Part shown: positions 7,514 to 15,879 of the stretch, in pieces | How positions within the stretch are numbered: the stretch's first letter is position 1 | Layout: each line of letters opens with the position of its first letter | NCBI GenBank assembly: GCA_949289855.1 | Contig: CASEPS010000001.1 | Span: forward strand, 1-64,000 | Source of the DNA: an uncultured Erysipelotrichaceae bacterium | Lineage (GTDB): Bacteria; Bacillota_I; Bacilli_A; Erysipelotrichales; Erysipelotrichaceae | Reading direction: 5' to 3' | Length of the DNA: 64,000 nucleotides | The notes under the pieces: model-generated | What the model saw: only the letters and a program-made list of their open reading frames with translations | Told to the model about the DNA's origin: nothing | Databases searched by the model: none | Program-made: the position numbers and the translations under genes

Positions 7514-10357
7514 GTGTTGATGCTTCAAAGGCTGTACAATAATTGTATGGAAAAAGGCGGATATACATTTGTGCAATTTGTCCCACGTCTATCTGGAGAG
7601 AAACAGGAAGTCCTTTTGAAAAGGTATGATGGAAGCCTGTTTATCTGCACGAAGGATGAATGGAATCTTCTGCAGAATGAAGTGGAGATGACTCCAAATC
7701 AGAAGTTTGATATGTTTATATCACTTTTCAAAGGCAGAGATGATATTTGCGCAAGACGATTTGAAAGTAGTGAAAAAAGCGGGTATGCACCGATTTGTGA
7801 AAATGAATGGAAACGTGGAGTTTGTCAGAAAAAAGAGAAGGGTGTGAAGTTTTGCCAGGAATGTTCTCATCGTAAGTACAGTGGATTGACAATGGAGCGA
7901 ATCCGCGACCATTTCCGGGGAATTGATACAAATGGCAAAAAAGCAGTTTATGGTGTATATCCATTGCTTGATGGTAATGTGACATGGTTTCTTGCGATTG
8001 ATTTTGATGAGGAAACCTGGAAACAGGATGTCAGTGCTTTGCGGAAAACATGTCATACTTTTCATGTTGAACCTGCTGTAGAAATTTCCAGATCTGGAAA
8101 TGGCGCACATGTCTGGTTTTTCTTCTCAAAACCACTTTCTGCCGCACTTGCAAGAAAACTTGGAGCTGGTCTTCTTGGCTGGACCGTTTCACATGAAAGT
8201 CATGCAATGAAACTACGCTCATTTGATCGTTTCTTTCCTTCACAAGATGAACTCAAAGAGGGCGGTTATGGGAATCTTATTGCATTACCTTTTCAGAAAG
8301 AGGCTGTTGAAAAAGGGAATTCATTATTTGTGGATGAAAACTTTCAACCGTTTCCATCTGAAGAACAATGGAAGTTTCTTTTCCACATAAAAAGGCTTAG
8401 TGAAGAGGATGTGCTTGACGTTGTCAGAAGTATTGGTGAGGAATACAGTGGTATTCTTTCCAAAAAGAAGAAAGTGGAAGTGAGTTTTCCTTCAGCGGTT
8501 GATATTATTCTGGATCGGGGTGTGACAATAACTGGAACAGATTTAACCGAATCATTTCTGTTTTCTTTGCGCAGAATAGCGATTTTTGTCAATCCTGCGT
8601 ATTACAAGATGAAGAAAGCGCGTAAATCAACTGCTTCTGTTCCTAAATATATTGACTGCAGTAAAATGCTGGATAATGGCATCTGGCTTCCAAGAGGCTG
8701 TTTTCCAGAAGTGAAGAAGTATTTAAAAGAGAATCATGTTTCTTTCACAGTGAACGATGAACGTACATCCGGAAAGGAAATTGATGTTTCTTTTCGTGGT
8801 GAATTATGGAAGAAGCAGGTCCCTGCAGCTAACACAATGCTTTCGTATGATAATGGAATTCTTCAGCTTGCAACGGCTTCAGGAAAGACGGTTATCGGTG
8901 TATATCTTATTGCGGCAAGAAAAGTTAATACGCTGATCCTGGTTGAGAATCATCAGGTGATGAAGAGGTGGAAAGAAGAATTGGAAAAGTTTCTGGAAGT
9001 GCGTGAAGAGCTTCCACCACTGGAAAACAAGCGAAAGAGAAAGAATAAGCCAGAGTTAATTGGACAGGTCAGCAGTCAGATAAATACCCGTGGTGGGATT
9101 GTGGATATTGTGATTCTTCCTTCTGCAGGAAATCTGAGAAAAGTAAAAGATTGGGTAAAAGATTATGGAATGGTGCTTGTGGATGAATGTCATCACATAG
9201 GTGCTGTTACATATGAAGCAGTGTTAAAAGAAGTACAGGCAAAATACGTATATGGATTCTCTGCGACACCAGAGCGTGGAGATGGGCATGAACCGATTGT
9301 ATATATGCAGATGGGAGATGTGCGGTATAAAGCAAAAGAGGATTTTGGTTACAGGCGGATGTTTGTGCCGAGAATGACGAATTTCCGCTGCGCACAGGAA
9401 GATGATTTCAGCGGAATAATGAACCGTCTTTCTGAAAATGAGAACAGAAATGCAATGATCATTTCAGATACAAAGAAATTGTTGTCTGAAGGAAAGAGTA
9501 TTCTGCTTTTGACATTGAGAAGAGAGCACGCAGAATATCTTGCGGAAGAATTGAAGGATAGCGCTGATAATGTCATTTTGTTAATGGGAAGTGAGAAACA
9601 AGAAGAACTGGATGAAAAGTTTGCTTTGTTGAATGAGGTGAAAGATGAAGAAAAGCTGCTTATCATTTCGACAGGGCAGTATGCCGGGGAAGGTTTCAAT
9701 GTGCCACGTCTGGATACATTGCAACTTGTTATGCCAGTCAGAAGCAGACAGGTGATTGAACAGTATGTAGGAAGAGTTGCACGTAAACATGTGTCAAAGC
9801 AGACGATTATGGTATATGACTATGTTGATGTGCGCGTGGAACGCTTAAAAAGAATGTATCTTGAGCGCAGGAAATGGTATCGGAAAAATGATTTTGAAGA
9901 GCTGATTGGCGCAATTGAAGAGACGGCAAGCCGGATTTATACTGCACAAAATTGCTGGAAGTTTTTTTTAGGAGATGTTAAGGATACTGTTTCTTCACTA
10001 ATCATTGTAACAAGGCATATGCAAAGAAGAAGTGTTGTTGTACTTTCATCGTATTTGGAAAAGCTTGTTGTAAATGGTGTGGTATGTGAAATAGATCTTG
10101 ATGAAAAAAGTCTTGATGATAACAGAGAGGAAATTGCTTTGTTGCGGGGAATTGGAGTACAAGTAAGACTGATGCCTACAGAAGATAAGTTGTTTGCCAT
10201 TCTGGATAGGAAGATCGTCTGGTATGGCGGAATAGATATTCTCGGCCAGTTGTCCGGCAGTATCATGCGTGCTGAAAGTGAGCAGCTTGCAGGAGATTTT
10301 CTTGATCTTGCCAGAGGGAGTGGTAATGTTCAATTACAGATGGAACTGGATGGATAA
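7514..10357 (+). CDS. TOTE-type primase-helicase with degenerate PLD-like C-terminus
   Basis: This multidomain protein of up to 947 aa follows the TOTE conflict-system layout. It has a cysteine cluster (about 94-117: CENEWKRGVC then CQECSH), then an archaeo-eukaryotic primase-like domain (AIDFDEE near 161, SGNGAHVWFFF near 194). A superfamily 2 helicase follows with Walker A TASGKT (about 454), DECHH (557), GFSATP (580) and QYVGRVARK (749). The C-terminal part (about 830-930) matches the PLD-like tail of these helicases, but FAILDRKIVWYGG is preceded by EDKL, so the histidine of the HKD motif is absent and nuclease activity is doubtful. The start is uncertain: GTG 7514, ATG 7520 or ATG 7547. 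A role in defence is known for the class only by inference. Confidence 0.82.
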   Translation: MLMLQRLYNNCMEKGGYTFVQFVPRLSGEKQEVLLKRYDGSLFICTKDEWNLLQNEVEMTPNQKFDMFISLFKGRDDICARRFESSEKSGYAPICENEWKRGVCQKKEKGVKFCQECSHRKYSGLTMERIRDHFRGIDTNGKKAVYGVYPLLDGNVTWFLAIDFDEETWKQDVSALRKTCHTFHVEPAVEISRSGNGAHVWFFFSKPLSAALARKLGAGLLGWTVSHESHAMKLRSFDRFFPSQDELKEGGYGNLIALPFQKEAVEKGNSLFVDENFQPFPSEEQWKFLFHIKRLSEEDVLDVVRSIGEEYSGILSKKKKVEVSFPSAVDIILDRGVTITGTDLTESFLFSLRRIAIFVNPAYYKMKKARKSTASVPKYIDCSKMLDNGIWLPRGCFPEVKKYLKENHVSFTVNDERTSGKEIDVSFRGELWKKQVPAANTMLSYDNGILQLATASGKTVIGVYLIAARKVNTLILVENHQVMKRWKEELEKFLEVREELPPLENKRKRKNKPELIGQVSSQINTRGGIVDIVILPSAGNLRKVKDWVKDYGMVLVDECHHIGAVTYEAVLKEVQAKYVYGFSATPERGDGHEPIVYMQMGDVRYKAKEDFGYRRMFVPRMTNFRCAQEDDFSGIMNRLSENENRNAMIISDTKKLLSEGKSILLLTLRREHAEYLAEELKDSADNVILLMGSEKQEELDEKFALLNEVKDEEKLLIISTGQYAGEGFNVPRLDTLQLVMPVRSRQVIEQYVGRVARKHVSKQTIMVYDYVDVRVERLKRMYLERRKWYRKNDFEELIGAIEETASRIYTAQNCWKFFLGDVKDTVSSLIIVTRHMQRRSVVVLSSYLEKLVVNGVVCEIDLDEKSLDDNREEIALLRGIGVQVRLMPTEDKLFAILDRKIVWYGGIDILGQLSGSIMRAESEQLAGDFLDLARGSGNVQLQMELDG

Positions 10358-10426
10358 CAGAAACTAATGATTCGATATTCTTAACATTCACGGTTTCATG
10401 TGATCATTTGCTTTTCTATCTGCAGT

Positions 10427-10454
10427 CTGTCATATGAAATATGCTGTTTGTCGC
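10427..10454 (+). promoter_or_regulatory. ECF-type promoter or operator, site B
   Basis: CTGTC (10427-10431), 16 bp, TTGTCGC (10448-10454). It differs from site A at one base across the 28 bp and stands 61 bp before the ATG. The leaders downstream also share CAGGAAAAGGAG. Confidence 0.62.
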
Positions 10455-10514
10455 AATACTGAAAAAGAGGCGCTCTAATCACGTACTGTATAAGCAGGAA
10501 AAGGAGATTAGAGT

Positions 10515-11117
10515 ATGAAAAAATGGATGATTCCGGTATTTGCCGTAGGAGGTGTTGCGACGGTTGGTGCAGCAGTGCTTGGAGGAATGTTGATTTTTGG
10601 AGATAAGCCAGGCATGAAATCCCCAGAGGAAGTGGTGGTGAGGACTGTCCAGACATGGTTGGCAGATGGAGATTATGAGGAATTTGTTTCTCTTGTCAGA
10701 CAGCCAATGATCAAAGAAGAAATATATTTTCAAGGTATTTCTGATAGTCAGGTACAACAGGTTGTAGATGAAGCGGAGGGATATTGGTCCCAGTATCGGG
10801 AATCTGAACTCAGGCACATGGGGAATTTTAAAGGTTGCTCCATGCAATCTCTCAAGGTGACACCCGCAGATGAAAATGAAGTGGAAGAAGTTAAAGAAGC
10901 ATATGCGGATATTGAAGATAAGGTACAAGAAGTAGCATATGCAACATGTAACCTGAATGTTGAAACGGTATATCATGGAATAACTAATATGGATTTTACT
11001 GTTCGGACAGTCCAGATTGATGACAGATGGTATCTGGATATTCTGGAAACAGAGTTTTCTGAAGATTTACACGATACATTATCAGCTTTAATAGATACTG
11101 ACGAACTTATTTACTGA
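10515..11117 (+). CDS. Membrane-anchored extracytoplasmic protein (paralogue of the 6.7 kb gene)
   Basis: The product has 200 aa. The anchor (KKWMIPVFAVGGVATVGA onward) is almost the same as that of the 6694 gene, while the outer domain has diverged but keeps landmarks such as a SPEEVV start and DDRWYLDILE near the end. AAAGGAG lies 10 nt before the ATG. The two copies flank the TOTE helicase gene, so the helicase may have entered between duplicates, or the block may have duplicated around it. The stop codon begins a direct repeat of the promoter region of the MerR-methyltransferase gene. Function unknown; an envelope stress or sensing role under the shared promoter is inference. Confidence 0.7.
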   Translation: MKKWMIPVFAVGGVATVGAAVLGGMLIFGDKPGMKSPEEVVVRTVQTWLADGDYEEFVSLVRQPMIKEEIYFQGISDSQVQQVVDEAEGYWSQYRESELRHMGNFKGCSMQSLKVTPADENEVEEVKEAYADIEDKVQEVAYATCNLNVETVYHGITNMDFTVRTVQIDDRWYLDILETEFSEDLHDTLSALIDTDELIY

Positions 11118-11180
11118 TCATTTGTATTACTGATGCTGGTCCTTTACAATGTTGAAGATGAGAAAAGATCATGTAACAGG
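11115..11180 (+). repeat. Direct repeat copy 1: orphan promoter and start of the MerR-methyltransferase gene
   Basis: This copy matches 11700-11774 closely. It keeps TTGTAT (11122-11127), a 17-bp spacer and TACAAT (11145-11150), lacks about 8 nt that include the ribosome site, and encodes only M-R-K-D-H-V-T-G before TAA. The promoter seems intact, so it may drive a short RNA that ends at the hairpin at 11301-11330. Confidence 0.7.
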
Positions 11181-11300
11181 ATAATTCTTTTATGTAACTT
11201 TTCAATTTCTGATAGTTAAAATAGAATATAGAACAGCTTGCAGACATAATTTCAAATAAAGATATATTCAAATTTGGAGGATACATAGTATAGAGAATAG

Positions 11301-11331
11301 GGTACATGGAATACAATCCTGTACCTTTTTC
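11301..11331 (+). terminator. Candidate terminator in the intergenic region
   Basis: The arms GGTACA(T)GG and CCTGTACC (11301-11325, one bulged base) enclose an AT-rich loop and are followed by TTTTT. It could end a transcript of about 170 nt from the orphan promoter in the repeat. Nothing else gene-like was seen between 11181 and 11428. Confidence 0.5.
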
Positions 11332-11428
11332 AACAGAAAAAACAGGTAAAATAAGGAAAATCAAAAAATAAGATGTGACGGAAAGAGTGAGTAAAAGGAT
11401 GTAAAAATTTACATATGGTAAAATGCTT

Positions 11429-11456
11429 TTGGAAGGTATTTGTTTATGAATAATAC
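11429..11456 (+). promoter_or_regulatory. Promoter of the toxin mRNA
   Basis: TTGGAA (11429-11434), a 16-bp spacer and TAATAC (11451-11456). Transcription would begin near 11463, at the first base of the inverted repeat that encloses the toxin reading frame. Confidence 0.5.
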
Positions 11457-11469
11457 TGGCCTGTTGTAC

Positions 11470-11488
11470 TACCACCTCACTTTTGTCA
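11470..11488 (+). repeat. Direct repeat DRa in the toxin 5' leader
   Basis: TACCACCTCACTTTTGTCA, matched at 18 of 19 positions by 11640-11658 (DRb). In par/Fst loci such repeats let the antisense RNA pair with the toxin leader. Confidence 0.7.
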
Positions 11489-11572
11489 ATGACCATCGAT
11501 CTCAACGTGATCATTACTATGGTCATGTTGTACATGATCGTGCACGAGTTGAAAAAGGAGGAAAGGAAGTAG
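11489..11572 (+). CDS. Fst/par-like type I toxin peptide (27 aa)
   Basis: The peptide starts M-T-I-D, has one hydrophobic helix (LNVIITMVMLYMIVHEL) and ends in the charged tail KKEERK. This is the size and layout of Fst/Ldr-type membrane toxins. The frame sits between perfect 13-nt arms, TTGTACTACCACC (11464-11476) and its complement (11587-11599), so the mRNA ends can pair and could sequester the start. A bidirectional terminator follows, and a 19-nt direct repeat occurs both before the toxin and at the 5' end of the convergent RNA. No clear ribosome site is visible before the ATG, which is a weakness. The call rests on architecture and peptide character, not on a family match. Confidence 0.55.
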   Translation: MTIDLNVIITMVMLYMIVHELKKEERK

Positions 11573-11601
11573 CTTAGCTGCTTCCGGGTGGTAGTACAAA
11601 G

Positions 11602-11630
11602 AAAGAGAGGAATTGGCGTTCCTCTCTTTT
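11602..11630 (+). terminator. Shared bidirectional terminator of the toxin-antitoxin locus
   Basis: AAAGAGAGGAA (11602-11612) and its perfect complement (11619-11629) flank a 6-nt loop. Rightward reading ends in TTTT; leftward reading continues TTTCTTTGT. Both convergent RNAs would end here. Confidence 0.78.
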
Positions 11631-11657
11631 CATATGGGTTACCACCCCACTTTTGTC
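11602..11657 (-). ncRNA. Candidate antisense RNA (RNA II-like antitoxin)
   Basis: Reading leftward, an extended -10 (TGC-TATACT, 11672-11664) predicts a start near 11657. This is at the edge of DRb (11640-11658, TACCACCCCACTTTTGTCA on the plus strand). The RNA would run about 55 nt through DRb into the shared terminator. It could pair with the toxin mRNA at DRa and at the terminator, as RNA II does in plasmid par loci. No -35 is obvious. Inferred from sequence alone. Confidence 0.5.
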
Positions 11658-11663
11658 ATCAAT

Positions 11664-11672
11664 AGTATAGCA
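11664..11672 (-). promoter_or_regulatory. Extended -10 promoter of the antisense RNA
   Basis: On the minus strand the bases read TGCTATACT, an extended -10 of the form TGnTATACT. It points at DRb and converges on the toxin promoter. Confidence 0.5.
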
Positions 11673-11699
11673 CAACAAAATACATATACCAGAGCATAT

Positions 11700-11774
11700 T
11701 GATCATTTGTATTACTGTTGCCAGTCCTTTACAATAGTGTAGAGGTTGAAGATGAGAAAAGATCATGTGAGTGG
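11700..11774 (+). repeat. Direct repeat copy 2, including the MerR-methyltransferase promoter
   Basis: This intact copy holds TTGTAT (11707-11712), a 17-bp spacer, TACAAT (11730-11735), AGAGG (11741-11745) and the first codons of the MerR-methyltransferase gene. Copy 1 begins 585 bp to the left. Confidence 0.72.
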
Positions 11775-12945
11775 AAAAGTGTATTATACATCAGGTGAGT
11801 TTGCACATAAGGCACATGTGTCTTTACGGACAGTGCGCTACTATGACAAGATTGGTTTGTTACATCCTTCTGTTGTGACAGATGGTGGCGCAAGGTTGTA
11901 CAGCGACCATGACTTTGTGCGGCTGGAACAGATTCTTTTGTTTAAATATCTTGGTTTTTCTCTTGATGAAATCAAGGAAATGACCTTTGCTTCACAGGAC
12001 GCACAATATCTCATCAATTCATTACGCATCCAGCGAAAGCTTGTCCAGGAAAGAATGGAAGAAATGCAGGAAGTGTCTACCGCAATTGATCAGATGATCG
12101 GTACGGTGGAAAAAGGCGAGGATGTGCATTGGGAAGATATGCTCAAGGGCTTTAATGTCACCAGTATGGAAAGAAGTCTCAAGACACAATATCTCAATGC
12201 AACAAATATCAATGCCCGTATTGAATTGCATAGTGCATATTCCACCAATCCACAGGGATGGTTTCCCTGGGTGTATGAACAATGTGACATAGCAGATGGA
12301 ATGCATGTGCTGGAAGTTGGTTGTGGAAATGGAGAACTGTGGCAGGAGAACAAGGAAAAGATTCCGGATTCTGTTTCCATTGTGCTTTCGGATATATCCG
12401 AAGGCATTCTGCGTGACGCAAGACAATCACTAGCTGGTGATACAAGAATGTCATTTCTCGCCTTTGATTGTGAACAGATTCCGATGGAAGATGAATTGTT
12501 TGACAGAGTCATTGCCAACCATGTTCTCTTCTATTGTAAAAATGTAGAGCAGGCGGTTTCTGAGTGTGCAAGGGTATTGAAAGAAGATGGTATGTTTGTT
12601 GCCAGTACATATGGCAGAAGACATATGAAGGAAGTGACAGACCTTGTGCAGGCATTCAACAGAGACATTGTTCTTTCTGCCAACAGGCTTTATGAAAAGT
12701 TTGGATTGGAGAATGGGAAGGAACTATTATCAGGCTGTTTCCTGGATGTGGAAATGGTCCGCTATGAAGATGAAATTGTGATTGATAAGCCAGAACCATT
12801 GATTGCGTATATTCTTTCATGTCACGGTAACCAGAACCATTTGTTGATTGATCATTACAAGGAGTTCCGGGAGTTTGTGACAGAGAAAGTGAAGAATGGC
12901 TTTCATATTACAAAGGATGCGGGTTTGTTTGTTTGCAAAAAGTGA
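11752..12945 (+). CDS. MerR-type regulator fused to a class I methyltransferase
   Basis: The product has 397 aa. Residues 10-75 form a MerR winged-helix domain (LRTVRYYDKIGLL; a later acidic/aromatic wing segment), followed by a coiled dimer helix. From about residue 180 there is a SAM-dependent methyltransferase with motif I LEVGCGNGE and an acidic strand-2 end (LSDISE). MerR-methyltransferase fusions are known in Firmicutes and may sense and modify a small molecule. The ATG at 11752 follows AGAGG by 6 nt; an in-frame TTG at 11746 is less likely. Its promoter and first codons are duplicated upstream. Target and methyl acceptor are unknown. Confidence 0.8.
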   Translation: MRKDHVSGKVYYTSGEFAHKAHVSLRTVRYYDKIGLLHPSVVTDGGARLYSDHDFVRLEQILLFKYLGFSLDEIKEMTFASQDAQYLINSLRIQRKLVQERMEEMQEVSTAIDQMIGTVEKGEDVHWEDMLKGFNVTSMERSLKTQYLNATNINARIELHSAYSTNPQGWFPWVYEQCDIADGMHVLEVGCGNGELWQENKEKIPDSVSIVLSDISEGILRDARQSLAGDTRMSFLAFDCEQIPMEDELFDRVIANHVLFYCKNVEQAVSECARVLKEDGMFVASTYGRRHMKEVTDLVQAFNRDIVLSANRLYEKFGLENGKELLSGCFLDVEMVRYEDEIVIDKPEPLIAYILSCHGNQNHLLIDHYKEFREFVTEKVKNGFHITKDAGLFVCKK

Positions 12946-12976
12946 AAGTTTTGAGGAATTTTGAAAAAGCACTTGC

Positions 12977-12999
12977 AGGTGACGTTACGTCACCTTTTA
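12977..12999 (+). terminator. Palindromic terminator or operator between the methyltransferase and rmlB
   Basis: AGGTGACGT-T-ACGTCACCT (12977-12995) is a perfect 9-bp palindrome followed by TTTAT. It may end the methyltransferase transcript, but its position 36 bp before rmlB also fits a dyad operator for the rhamnose operon. Confidence 0.6.
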
Positions 13000-13031
13000 T
13001 TGTATAGGCGCAATACATGGAGGTGCACAAT

Positions 13032-14063
13032 ATGAACATTATCGTAACTGGTGGTGCCGGCTTTATCGGTTCCAACTTCGTCTTCCTGGAGCTCAAGGAA
13101 CATCCGGAAGATCGTATTATCTGTGTGGACAAGCTGACATATGCAGGTAATCTCAAGACATTGAAGGATGTCATGGACAATCCAAACTTCCGCTTTGTGA
13201 AGCTGGATATCTGTGATCGTGAAGGTGTATATAAGCTATTTGAAGAAGAACATCCGGATATGGTTGTTAACTTTGCGGCTGAAAGCCATGTGGACAGATC
13301 TATTGAAAACCCGGAGATTTTCCTGGAAACAAATATCATTGGTACATCCGTTCTGATGGACGCATGCCGTAAGTATGGCATCAAGCGTTACCATCAGGTT
13401 TCTACCGATGAAGTTTATGGCGATCTTCCATTAGACAGACCTGACCTCTTCTTTACAGAAGAAACACCATTGCATACAAGTTCTCCATATTCTTCTTCCA
13501 AGGCAAGTGCTGACCTGTTGGTCAATGCTTATCACAGAACATATGGACTGCCGGTGACGATTTCCCGTTGTTCCAACAACTATGGTCCTTACCAGTTCCC
13601 GGAAAAGCTGATTCCGCTAATGATCGCAAATGCGCTGGCTGACAAGAAGCTTCCGGTTTATGGTGAAGGTCTCAATGTGCGTGACTGGCTGTATGTAGAA
13701 GATCACTGCAAGGCAATTGATCTCATCATCCGCAAGGGCAATGTTGGTGAGGTTTATAACATCGGTGGTCATAATGAAATGAGAAACATCGATATTGTTA
13801 AAATCATTCTTGAAGAACTTGGCAAGCCAGAAAGTCTTATTGAACATGTCACTGACAGAAAGGGTCATGACCAGAGATATGCCATTGATCCGGCAAAGAT
13901 TCATCATGATCTTGGCTGGCTGCCAGAAACCATGTTCAAGGATGGTATCAAGAAGACGATCCGCTGGTATCTCGACAACCAGGAATGGTGGAAGGACATC
14001 ATTTCCGGTGATTACCAGAATTACTATGCTGAGATGTATGGCAAGAAGGAAGTGCTGAAATAA
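13032..14063 (+). CDS. rmlB: dTDP-glucose 4,6-dehydratase
   Basis: Second step of dTDP-L-rhamnose synthesis: dTDP-glucose to dTDP-4-keto-6-deoxyglucose. An extended SDR fold begins at TGGAGFIGSN, with the STDEVYGD motif near residue 123 and the catalytic Tyr-x3-Lys in YSSSKAS near 151. Length 343 aa is normal. The ATG at 13032 has GGAGG 8 nt upstream; the upstream ATG at 13017 overlaps that site and is rejected. First gene of a tight rmlB-D-A-C operon with 1-nt spacing or overlap. The product feeds rhamnosyl units to the polysaccharide clusters further right. Confidence 0.95.
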   Translation: MNIIVTGGAGFIGSNFVFLELKEHPEDRIICVDKLTYAGNLKTLKDVMDNPNFRFVKLDICDREGVYKLFEEEHPDMVVNFAAESHVDRSIENPEIFLETNIIGTSVLMDACRKYGIKRYHQVSTDEVYGDLPLDRPDLFFTEETPLHTSSPYSSSKASADLLVNAYHRTYGLPVTISRCSNNYGPYQFPEKLIPLMIANALADKKLPVYGEGLNVRDWLYVEDHCKAIDLIIRKGNVGEVYNIGGHNEMRNIDIVKIILEELGKPESLIEHVTDRKGHDQRYAIDPAKIHHDLGWLPETMFKDGIKKTIRWYLDNQEWWKDIISGDYQNYYAEMYGKKEVLK

Positions 14064-14989
14064 TGAAGGTATTTGTGACAGGTGTGAGCGGACAGCTCGG
14101 ACATGATGTCATGAATGAACTGTCCAAAAGAGGCTATGAAGGCATTGGTAGTGATATTGCGGAAACATATAGTGGAGTACAGGATGGTACGGCTGTATGC
14201 ACAATGCCATATTTACAGCTTGATATTACTAATGCGGAAGCTGTCAATAAGGTCATTGCCGAAGTAAAACCGGATGTCATTGTCCATTGTGCAGCATGGA
14301 CTGCTGTAGATCTTGCGGAAGATGATGACAAGGTAGAAAAGGTACGTGCTGTCAATGCGACAGGCACAAAGTACATCGCAGAAGCCGCAAAGGCAGTTGA
14401 CGCAAAGATGACGTACATTTCCACCGACTATGTCTTTGATGGTCAGGGTACAGAACCATGGGATCCGGATTGCAAGGACTATAAGCCACTCAATGTATAT
14501 GGACAGACTAAGCTTGAAGGTGAACTTGCCGTGAGTGAAACACTCGACAAGTATTTCATTGTTCGTATTGCCTGGGTATTTGGCAAGAATGGCAAAAACT
14601 TCATCAAGACCATGTTGAAGGTTGGGGCAACCCATGATGAAGTGCGTGTGGTCAATGACCAGATTGGTACACCAACGTATACATTTGATCTTGCAAGACT
14701 GCTTGTGGACATGGTGGAAACAGATAAGTATGGTTACTACCATGCAACAAATGAAGGCGGTTATATTTCCTGGTATGACTTTACAAAGGAAATCTACCGT
14801 GTTGCCGGTTATAGTACAAAGGTAACCCCGGTAACAACCGAGGAATATGGTTTAAGCAAGGCGGCACGTCCATTTAATTCAAGACTTGATAAGTCCAAGC
14901 TTGTAAAGAATGGTTTTACACCACTTCCAACATGGCAGGATGCTGTGGAGAGATATGTCAAAGAACTGAAGGAAATGGGAGAGTTTTAA
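14063..14989 (+). CDS. rmlD: dTDP-4-dehydrorhamnose reductase
   Basis: Last step of dTDP-L-rhamnose synthesis, the NAD(P)H-dependent reduction of dTDP-4-keto-rhamnose. It has a Rossmann start [11 protein letters not shown], the STDYVFDG motif and the catalytic YGQTK (Tyr-x3-Lys). At 308 aa it is slightly longer than the common 280-300 aa. Its ATG overlaps the rmlB stop by one base, so the two are translationally coupled. Confidence 0.94.
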   Translation: MKVFVTGVSGQLGHDVMNELSKRGYEGIGSDIAETYSGVQDGTAVCTMPYLQLDITNAEAVNKVIAEVKPDVIVHCAAWTAVDLAEDDDKVEKVRAVNATGTKYIAEAAKAVDAKMTYISTDYVFDGQGTEPWDPDCKDYKPLNVYGQTKLEGELAVSETLDKYFIVRIAWVFGKNGKNFIKTMLKVGATHDEVRVVNDQIGTPTYTFDLARLLVDMVETDKYGYYHATNEGGYISWYDFTKEIYRVAGYSTKVTPVTTEEYGLSKAARPFNSRLDKSKLVKNGFTPLPTWQDAVERYVKELKEMGEF

Positions 14990-14990
14990 G

Positions 14991-15878
14991 ATGAAAGGTA
15001 TTGTTCTTGCCGGTGGTGCCGGCACAAGGCTCTATCCGCTTACCATGGTCACCAGCAAACAGCTGTTGCCGGTGTATGATAAGCCAATGATTTACTATCC
15101 GCTTTCTACTTTGATGCTGGCGGGTATCAGGGATATTCTCATCATTTCTACACCAGAGGATACACCACGTTTTGAGGCATTGCTTGGGGATGGCAGCCAG
15201 TTTGGCATCAGCCTTTCCTATAAAGTACAGCCTTCTCCTGATGGACTTGCCCAGGCATTCCTGCTTGGTGAGGAATTCATCGGGAATGATGCATGTGCTA
15301 TGGTACTTGGTGATAACATCTTCTATGGCAATGGTTTTGGCAGAACACTTCGTGCGGCTGTCAAAGAAGCAGAAGAGAACAACAATGCGACTGTGTTTGG
15401 TTACTATGTAACTGATCCGGAACGTTTTGGTGTTGTGGAGTTTGATGAAAATGGAAAAGCGATTTCCATTGAAGAAAAACCTGCTGAACCAAAGTCCAAC
15501 TATGCGGTTACTGGTCTTTACTTCTATCCATCTGGTGTCAGTGCAATGGCACATAAGGTAAAGCCTTCTGCCCGTGGTGAACTGGAAATTACAACGCTCA
15601 ATGAAATGTATCTTGAGGAAGAAAGGCTGAGTGTACAGCTGCTTGGCCGTGGTTTTGCATGGCTTGACACTGGAACAACAGATAGTCTGATTGAAGCGGC
15701 TGAGTTTGTGCAGACAATTGAAAATCTGCAGGGGATTACCGTTTCTGCACCAGAGGAAATTGCGTATCATAACAACTGGATTTCCAAAGAGAAGCTCATT
15801 GAGTCTGCTGAGAAGTATGGCAAGAGTCCATATGGCAAGCATTTGAAGGCAGTTGCGGAAGGAAAGGTGAGATATTGA
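14991..15878 (+). CDS. rmlA: Glucose-1-phosphate thymidylyltransferase
   Basis: First step of the pathway, joining glucose-1-phosphate and dTTP. The nucleotidyltransferase signature [13 protein letters not shown] is at the N-terminus, followed by [18 protein letters not shown]; later come the metal and sugar motifs VLGDNIFYG and EEKPAEPKS. Length 295 aa is typical. It starts 1 nt after the rmlD stop. In many genomes rmlA leads the operon; here the order is B-D-A-C. Confidence 0.95.
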   Translation: MKGIVLAGGAGTRLYPLTMVTSKQLLPVYDKPMIYYPLSTLMLAGIRDILIISTPEDTPRFEALLGDGSQFGISLSYKVQPSPDGLAQAFLLGEEFIGNDACAMVLGDNIFYGNGFGRTLRAAVKEAEENNNATVFGYYVTDPERFGVVEFDENGKAISIEEKPAEPKSNYAVTGLYFYPSGVSAMAHKVKPSARGELEITTLNEMYLEEERLSVQLLGRGFAWLDTGTTDSLIEAAEFVQTIENLQGITVSAPEEIAYHNNWISKEKLIESAEKYGKSPYGKHLKAVAEGKVRY

Positions 15879-15879
15879 T

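Noticed and set aside
10046-10333. Leftward frames over the helicase 3' end
   Set aside because: They are antisense to conserved coding sequence and have no ribosome site.
11107-11535. A 142-codon leftward reading frame
   Set aside because: It runs antisense through repeat copy 1, a terminator and the toxin promoter, has no ribosome site and no recognisable domain.
11446-11577. A 43-codon reading frame (start MNNTGLLYYHL) over the toxin region, with GGAAGG upstream
   Set aside because: Its start lies before the predicted mRNA start and inside the -10 region; the product has no toxin-like hydrophobic helix. The 27-aa frame fits the locus better, though it lacks a clear ribosome site.
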